A model generated the notes under the pieces. That model searched no databases, had not been told where the DNA came from, and saw only the letters and a list, made by a program, of their open reading frames with translations. From Blastococcus colisei (GTDB taxonomy: Bacteria > Actinomycetota > Actinomycetes > Mycobacteriales > Geodermatophilaceae), in contig NZ_VFQE01000001.1 of NCBI RefSeq assembly GCF_006717095.1, positions 2,046,001 to 2,110,000 on the forward strand: a stretch of DNA of 64,000 nt, read 5' to 3'. Position 1 is the first letter of the stretch; each line of letters starts with the position of its first letter. Below, one piece after another: positions 58,850 through 64,000 of the stretch. Position numbers and translations under genes: made by a program.

Positions 58850-58853
<4 letters not shown>
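57378..58853 (-). CDS. Sensor histidine kinase
   Basis: The 491-residue kinase has an N-terminal transmembrane helix (TLAFTGVAAALTLVLVVGVWLSVS), an extracytoplasmic domain of about 120 residues, a second helix (YRILGLVLALAAVAVVPVSLFVGWW), then HAMP-type, phospho-acceptor FAADVSHELRSPLTTMLNAM and ATPase boxes (VISNLIDNADKHGG, DDGGPGVPDEER, GSGLGLALVTRHV). GTG 58853 overlaps the response-regulator stop. The order RR-HK-lipoprotein resembles MtrAB-LpqB. Confidence 0.87.
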
Positions 58854-59527
<674 letters not shown>

Positions 59528-59646
59528 GTCGTCCAGTCTGCCCCCGAGGGCATGGTCGCCGACCATCGTCGTGCCGCGCGGCCGGCGGAGCCGCCACGGG
59601 AGCCGGTGGCCACACCGTGGAGCTCCGCCGTCCGGTCGCCGCCCCG

Positions 59647-60210
59647 TCAGCCCTGGTCGACCTCCTCGAGCACCTCCACGCTGTCGGCCATGACGTAGCG
59701 CTCGTCCTCGTACTCCTCGAAGAGCGCGTCCTCGAGGTCGACGCCCATCTCCTCCTCGACGTCGGTGACCGTGAAGCTCTCCATCACGGTGCCGCTCACC
59801 TCCACCGTGGTCTCCGGGGTCAACTCGGTGGGCGTCTCGGTGGCGCCGACGACCAGCAACGCCTCGACGGCGGTGTCGTCGGTCCCGGCGATGGTGAACG
59901 CGCTCGTGGTCAGCACCTCGTTGACGTCGGCGGAGAGGACGACCTGCTCGCCGACGTAGGAGTCGTACTCCCCGAAGAAGTCGCTGTCGTAGGCGCCGTC
60001 GTAGGGCTCGACGACGTCCTCGGCCGCCGCGTCGTCCTCGGCCGCCGCGTCGTCCTCGGCGATGGTGTCGTCCTCCACGACGTCCTCCACGTCGGCGCCC
60101 GCCTCGCCGCCGGCGGTGTCGCCGCACGCCGTGAGGCTGAGCGCGGAGGCGGCGAAGAGGGCCGCCGCGGCCTTCCGGGTGGTGGTGGTTCGGATGAGGG
60201 TCGATCGCAT
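59647..60210 (-). CDS. Lipoprotein with acidic repeats and OB-like domain (three-copy family)
   Basis: The 187-residue protein starts at ATG 60210 behind AGGAAAGGA. Lipobox ALSLTACGDT is followed by a very acidic linker with the repeat AEDDAA. The C-terminal domain contains GEQVVLSADVNEVLTTSAFTIAGTDDTAVEALLVVG and TTVEVSGTVMESFTVTDVEEE, like the lipoproteins at 49062 and 53718. The function is unknown. Its stop lies 120 bp from the two-component operon start. Confidence 0.7.
   Translation of the reverse strand: MRSTLIRTTTTRKAAAALFAASALSLTACGDTAGGEAGADVEDVVEDDTIAEDDAAAEDDAAAEDVVEPYDGAYDSDFFGEYDSYVGEQVVLSADVNEVLTTSAFTIAGTDDTAVEALLVVGATETPTELTPETTVEVSGTVMESFTVTDVEEEMGVDLEDALFEEYEDERYVMADSVEVLEEVDQG
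60014..60060 (-). repeat. 18-bp coding repeat (AEDDAA)
   Basis: Tandem 18-base units encode the acidic hexapeptide AEDDAA repeated in the linker of the 59647 lipoprotein. Copy-number change would lengthen the linker without altering frame. Confidence 0.7.
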
Positions 60211-60893
60211 GTGGGTGTCCTTTCCTGGCCGGCCCGGCCGATTCCGGGCGCTTCGGTCAGACCTCCCGTGCCCCGGCCGCGGACGGCTGATCGGCGGTGA
60301 GTCGGGTCGTCACCGGGGTGACACACAGCCGCCCCGATGCACCCCCCGGGTGTGACGGAACGATGACCGCTACCGCCGGCGGGAACCGGCGGGCGGTGCG
60401 GAGGCGAGATGCATCACGCCCCTGATCCCGGCTCCGGGATTGTCACGGCCCGATAACGACGGCTACCGTGACGCGGTCCGGTCGGAACGTTCCCGCCCCA
60501 TCCGGGGAGGCCGTGCCGGACGCCGCCGAGTCGCCCGAGGCCGAGACCGAGTCGCGGGCGAGCCGGGGACCCACCGCAGTACTGGGGTGAATCCTGCTCC
60601 GAGCTCCGCTCGGGGCGGGTAGGGCGCCTTCTGAGCCCGAATCCGTCAGCTAACTCGGTAGGCGGCCACGGAACAGTTCGAAGAAACGGAGAGCCGCAGC
60701 ACGCCGCGCCCCTGGGTGCGCCGTGCACGCAGCAGTCGACACGCACCGTCAGGCGGAACCGTCCCGCGCTGACCGGTGATCCGCTGGGCGCCCAGCCCGC
60801 GGTGCTGCCCCCTCGACCCACAGCGGTGGATCGCCTGCGCCCCCGAGCGCCGGCCGGTCCGCCCCGCCCTGTCATCCGGAGCACTCGCACCTC
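60211..60893. other. 683-bp intergenic region ahead of the transglycosylase gene
   Basis: It holds a probable c-di-AMP riboswitch (60600-60745) and, upstream, the promoter regions of the two divergent genes (lipoprotein at 60210 and transglycosylase at 60894). The rest, about 380 bp, has no gene I can support. Confidence 0.6.
60600..60745 (+). promoter_or_regulatory. Probable c-di-AMP riboswitch (ydaO/yuaA)
   Basis: The core reads CCGAATCCGTCAGCTAAC then TCGGTAGGCGG, followed by CACGGA and CGGAGAGCCGC. This closely resembles the actinobacterial c-di-AMP riboswitch consensus I remember (CCGAAxCCG, CAGCUAAC, CGGUAGGCG, CGGA). The location 150-300 bp ahead of a cell-wall lytic gene is typical, because c-di-AMP lowers expression of such genes in actinobacteria. 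Boundaries are approximate. Confidence 0.75.
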
Positions 60894-61697
60894 ATGAACC
60901 TGCGCACCCTCACGTCCTCGCACGCCCGGGCCACCCGTCGTGGACACCGCCCTCCCCTCGCCGGCCGCCGTCCGGCGATGTACCTCGCGACGGCCGCCGC
61001 CGGCGCGGTCCTGGTCGGTGTGGTCACCGCCGGGGAACCGGCCGCCGATGCCGCGCAGATGGAGTCGGTCAGCGTCGCCGAGCAGCTCGGCCTCCACGCC
61101 GAGGCGGCCCCGGTGGCCGAGGACCAGCTCCTCGCTCCGCTGGAGCAGCTCGCCGCCAGCCGCAGCGAGCGCGACGCCGAGCGTGCCGCGGCGGCGGCGG
61201 TGCAGGCCGCCGCCGACCAGGCCGAGGCCGACCGCCTCGCTGCCGAGGAGGCCGCACGGATCGCCGCCGAAGAGGCCGCCCGGATCGCCGCCGAGGAGGC
61301 CGCCCGCGTGGCTGCCGAGGAGGCCGCCCGCGTGGAGGCGGCTCGCGCCGCCGAGGCCGCCGCCGCGGCAGCGCGTCCGGGTCAGGGCACGTCCGCGCCC
61401 GTCGCTCCGGCCGGCTCCTACAAGGACTACGCCATGGGCAAGGTCGGCAGCGCGAGCGAGTTCAGCTGCCTGGAGAGCCTCTGGGGCAAGGAGAGCGGCT
61501 GGAACCCGAACGCGCAGAACCCCACCAGCACCGCCTACGGCATCGCCCAGTTCCTCGACTCGACGTGGGCCGGCACCGGGATCGCCAAGACCTCCGACGG
61601 CTACCGCCAGATCGACGCCGGACTCATCTACATCGAGAACCGGTTCGGCTCCCCCTGCGGCGCGTGGGAGCACTCGCAGAACAAGGGCTGGTACTGA
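60894..61697 (+). CDS. Secreted lytic-transglycosylase-like protein
   Basis: A 267-residue protein. ATG 60894 begins MNLRTLTSSHARATRRG, with a hydrophobic stretch MYLATAAAGAVLVGVVTAG at 29-47, then an Ala/Glu-rich helical linker with AAEEAARI repeats, then a C-terminal domain CLESLWGKESGWNPNAQNP...YGIAQFLDSTWAGTGIAK with catalytic Glu in KESGW, which matches the soluble lytic transglycosylase fold. The repeats form a coiled coil. The upstream riboswitch suggests control by c-di-AMP. Confidence 0.82.
   Translation: MNLRTLTSSHARATRRGHRPPLAGRRPAMYLATAAAGAVLVGVVTAGEPAADAAQMESVSVAEQLGLHAEAAPVAEDQLLAPLEQLAASRSERDAERAAAAAVQAAADQAEADRLAAEEAARIAAEEAARIAAEEAARVAAEEAARVEAARAAEAAAAAARPGQGTSAPVAPAGSYKDYAMGKVGSASEFSCLESLWGKESGWNPNAQNPTSTAYGIAQFLDSTWAGTGIAKTSDGYRQIDAGLIYIENRFGSPCGAWEHSQNKGWY
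61234..61336 (+). repeat. 24-bp coding repeat (AAEEAARI/V)
   Basis: Four to five tandem copies of a 24-base unit encode the octapeptide AAEEAARI or AAEEAARV in the linker of the secreted transglycosylase. They form a long helix. It is a protein-coding repeat, not a CRISPR. Confidence 0.8.
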
Positions 61698-61720
61698 TCA
61701 CCTGCTCGAAGTGACCGCTC

Positions 61721-61782
61721 CAGGGGTGTTGTCCGTGCTTCCGGGATCCGGCGGGACTCCGGAAGCACCGACAGCACCCCTG
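61721..61782. terminator. 29-bp near-perfect hairpin between convergent genes
   Basis: CAGGGGTGTTGTCCGTGCTT (start of left arm, 61721) pairs with the right arm ending GCACCGACAGCACCCCTG at 61782 with four mismatches and a 4-base loop. It lies between the transglycosylase (+) and glycosidase (-) stops and would end both transcripts. Confidence 0.75.
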
Positions 61783-61812
61783 AAGCCCGGGTAACGGCCC
61801 TGCCCGGCTGCA

Positions 61813-63009
61813 TCAGCCGGGCAGGAGGCCCGCCTCCTCCTTGGCGACGAGGGCGGTGCGCACGGCGGCGTCCACGGTCGTGGCGAACGCCGGGTCCGTG
61901 CGCTCGCGGTCGAGGACGGCGTCGATCATCTCCGGCACGAGGGCTCCGTCCACGGTGAGCACCAGGGTGCCGCCGGCGGCCAGGAACCGGACGGCGCGTT
62001 CGCCGGGCGGGAGGTCGCGGACGGCGAGGGCGTTGCTGAGGTCGTCGGAGATGACCACGCCGTCGAAGCCGAGCCGCTCCCGGAGCAGGTCGGTGACGAC
62101 GACCGGTGAGAAGGCGGCCTGGTCGGCCGGGTCGATCCTCGGATAGGTCGCCGACGAGACCATCACGAACGGGTCGGCGGGGGAGCGGGCCAGGTCGCCG
62201 AAGAGGGCCACCTGGGCGTCGTCGGCGCCGGTGACCGGATCGGTCACGTCGGCGGTGGTGTCGGTGTTGTCCGAGACCAGCCCGAGGCCCGGGAAGTGCT
62301 TGAGGGTCGCGGTCACCCCGGCCTGTGCCAGGCCGTCGAGGACCGTGCCCACAGCGGCCGCGACGGTCTCGGCGGTGTTGCCGTACTGGCGGTCGTAGTA
62401 GCCGATGGGCTCGTTGGCCGCCTCGGTGCCGGCCGGGACGACGTCGGCGACGGGCGCCAGGTTCAGGTTCACCCCGGCGTCGTGCAGGGCCGTTCCCATG
62501 CTCACGGCGAGGGCGGCCAGCTCGGCCGGCGGCAGGGCGCCCTGGGCCACGGCGGAGGGCAGCCGCTCGAAACCCGGTCCCTTGAGCGACTGGACCGCCC
62601 CGCCCTCCTGGTCGACGGCCACCCAGAGGGCGGGCCCGGGCGACAGGGACTGCCAGCGCGCGGCGGTGCCGGCGAGCTCCGCCGCCGGGGCCTCGGACCG
62701 ACCGGCCAGGAAGAGCCCGCCCAGTCCCGCCTGCGCCAGGGCGTCGCCGCGGCCGAGGTCGCCGAGCGGGACGCCGGCCACGAACAGCTGGGCCACCTGC
62801 GCACGCCGGTCGAGCCCGTCCAGCGCTGTCTCGACCCGCTCCTCGGGGCTCGCCGGCTCGCTGCTGGGGGCGGCGGTGCTCGGGGCGGTGCTCGGCGGCG
62901 CTGCCGCGGACCGGCTCGGCGCAGGGGCTGCCGAGGAACACGCGGTCGCCAGCGCGGTCAGCAGGCACAGCAGCGCGGCAGTGCCCTTGCGGCGGCCGGC
63001 GGTCGGCAA
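61813..63009 (-). CDS. nagZ: Beta-N-acetylhexosaminidase (GH3, NagZ-type) lipoprotein
   Basis: The 398-residue protein is taken to start at TTG 63009 because GAGGAG is 7 bases upstream and the lipoprotein signal (ALLCLLTALATACSS) begins there. The GH3 domain carries VAQLFVAGVPLG, ALWVAVDQEGGAVQSLKG, catalytic-site LKHFPGLG and the nucleophile Asp in VVISDDLSNAL. The general acid is expected as Asp-His in GH3 NagZ: the HFPG. It should remove GlcNAc from muropeptides outside the membrane. Confidence 0.83.
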   Translation of the reverse strand: MPTAGRRKGTAALLCLLTALATACSSAAPAPSRSAAAPPSTAPSTAAPSSEPASPEERVETALDGLDRRAQVAQLFVAGVPLGDLGRGDALAQAGLGGLFLAGRSEAPAAELAGTAARWQSLSPGPALWVAVDQEGGAVQSLKGPGFERLPSAVAQGALPPAELAALAVSMGTALHDAGVNLNLAPVADVVPAGTEAANEPIGYYDRQYGNTAETVAAAVGTVLDGLAQAGVTATLKHFPGLGLVSDNTDTTADVTDPVTGADDAQVALFGDLARSPADPFVMVSSATYPRIDPADQAAFSPVVVTDLLRERLGFDGVVISDDLSNALAVRDLPPGERAVRFLAAGGTLVLTVDGALVPEMIDAVLDRERTDPAFATTVDAAVRTALVAKEEAGLLPG

Positions 63010-63310
63010 GGGAACTCCTCGGGGTCGGGCGAGCGGGGGAGCCCGCCCAGTGTTGCGCGGCACGCGTCCGGCGAGACGTCGGGCGGCTCGGCACCGTCCC
63101 CAATGCGTGGCTCGCCGGTCGTCTGACCTGCGGAGAGTGGCGCGGGTGGTGATCGATGCGCATGGGTCGAATGTGGCGTGGTGAATCCGTATCGAGACTT
63201 TGTGCATCGTTGCTGTGACCCTCTGTGCCTGCCAGGTTTCTCTCGGACGCCGAACCGGCGCGTTCCGGGTCCTCGCGGGCCCGCTCGGTGGGCTGAACGG
63301 ATGACGTCTC
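63010..63310. other. Intergenic region between divergent genes
   Basis: The 301-bp gap separates the glycosidase (start 63009, minus) and the secreted protein (start 63311, plus). It should carry both promoters. I saw no riboswitch-like or repeat structure here. Confidence 0.5.
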
Positions 63311-64000
63311 GTGAGTGCTGGGTTCGGCTTCAGTCCTGTCCCGAAGTGGCGGAGCAAGGGCGTCATCGGTGTCGCGCTCGCGGGAGCGCTGATCGCGGAG
63401 ACGTTCGTCGTAGCCAGCGAGGCGTACGCGGCACCCGGCGAGGAGACGCCGAGCCAGGAGGAGGCGGCGACGCGTGGGCCCGACGGTGTGCTGCAGGCGC
63501 CGGACGCGGCAACGGCGTCGACCATCGCCCGGCTCGAGGGTGAGCGGGTGGAGATCGTCGGCGAGCGCACCGAGAGGTCGTCGTCGTGGGCCCTCCCGGA
63601 TGGGACCTTCGCCGCCGGTATGGCCAGTGGGCCGATCTGGGTGCGTCAGGGCGACGGTGACGGGACGTCGGCGGCGGACTGGGCGGCGGTCGATCTCACG
63701 CTCGAGCAGGCCTCCGATGGCACGGTGGCGCCGAAGGCGCACCCGGGCGGGCTGGAACTGGCGGGGGAGGGCACGCCCGAGGACGGGTTGCTGGTGGCCG
63801 TGCACGGCCCGGACGGGGAGACGGTGGGTCTGCAGTGGACCGAGGCGCTGCCTGCGCCGCGGCTGGAGGGGCCGCGGGCGATCTACCCCGATGTGCAGCC
63901 CGGTGTCGACATGGTGGTGGAGGCGACCCGCACCGGCTATGAGCAGTTCTTCGTCCTGACCGACCGGCCGGTGGCGGGAGAGGCGCCGGATCTGTCCTTG
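63311..64000 (+). CDS. Large secreted protein, N-terminus (partial)
   Basis: The frame from GTG 63311 is open to the window end, giving at least 230 residues. The start VSAGFGFSPVPKWRSKGVI precedes a signal peptide (GVALAGALIAETFVVASEAYA, cut near AYAAPG). The mature part, ERTERSSSWALPDGTFAAGMASGPIWVRQGD followed by YPDVQPGVDMVVEATRTGYEQFFVL, is a common N-terminal module of large actinobacterial secreted proteins with Rhs/YD repeats or LamG domains and C-terminal toxins. The remainder lies outside the window. Confidence 0.7.
   Translation, partial: MSAGFGFSPVPKWRSKGVIGVALAGALIAETFVVASEAYAAPGEETPSQEEAATRGPDGVLQAPDAATASTIARLEGERVEIVGERTERSSSWALPDGTFAAGMASGPIWVRQGDGDGTSAADWAAVDLTLEQASDGTVAPKAHPGGLELAGEGTPEDGLLVAVHGPDGETVGLQWTEALPAPRLEGPRAIYPDVQPGVDMVVEATRTGYEQFFVLTDRPVAGEAPDLSL

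Noticed and set aside
61234-61336. CRISPR-like array
   Set aside because: Repeats are contiguous 24-bp coding units in frame with a secreted protein.

Overview
The window is high-GC actinobacterial DNA. It shows dense gene packing, GTG and ATG starts, and many ATGA, GTGA or TGATG stop/start overlaps. Two in-frame UAG codons, each followed by a SECIS-like hairpin, point to Geodermatophilaceae (Geodermatophilus, Blastococcus and relatives), where UAG-programmed selenocysteine is, as I recall, already reported for formate dehydrogenase. No rRNA, tRNA, CRISPR array or insertion sequence was recognised. selA, selB, selC and fdhD are not in the window.

1-10265: the end of a [NiFe]-hydrogenase locus. 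It holds the last 52 residues of the large subunit, two HyaD-family proteins (one lacking expected ligands), a NifU-like protein, HypC and a protein resembling DUF6390. A minus-strand operon adds a TPR protein, a degenerate biotin-ligase-fold protein and four small paralogous membrane proteins. Three CooC-like ATPases follow. The middle one is interrupted by UAG exactly where its neighbour has the second Cys of a CxC motif, and a 7-bp hairpin starts 12 nt later. I read it as a second UAG-encoded selenoprotein.

10270-15488: an FbpABC-type ABC importer and a phytoene-dehydrogenase-like flavoprotein. 15662-21068: a formate dehydrogenase operon (catalytic subunit with UAG at Sec191, four-cluster Fe-S subunit, NrfD-type membrane subunit) coupled by ATGA overlaps.

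21173-43364: mostly housekeeping and accessory metabolism. Genes include a frameshifted small membrane gene, dienelactone hydrolase, acetyltransferase, ankyrin protein, AI-2E exporter, P-loop kinase, DUF350 protein, SDR, crotonase and SGNH hydrolase. Further on are a KhtTU-type K+/H+ antiporter pair, a FAD/Fe-S D-lactate or glycolate-type dehydrogenase, a cupin, a TetR/MFS pair, GntP, a glutamate-synthase-domain protein, an FMN reductase/luciferase-like pair, a DivIVA-like protein and a universal stress protein.

43417-48320: a clear EthR/EthA pair with an SDR, a tandem GNAT and a methyltransferase. 48442-60210: an envelope region rich in lipoproteins. It has a SodC-like lipoprotein without metal ligands and three lipoproteins that appear to share one fold. 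It also has small membrane proteins, a CPBP protease, an AI-2E exporter coupled to a metallophosphoesterase, and a two-component system with a short GerMN lipoprotein. 60211-64000: a probable c-di-AMP riboswitch ahead of a lytic-transglycosylase-like secreted protein, a NagZ-type glycosidase lipoprotein, and the start of a large secreted protein cut by the window end.

Non-coding structure includes strong hairpins between or after genes (33829, 39757, 53076, 54365, 61721), a palindrome cluster at 28303, and a roughly 105-bp repeat present at 29057 (+) and 51751 (-).
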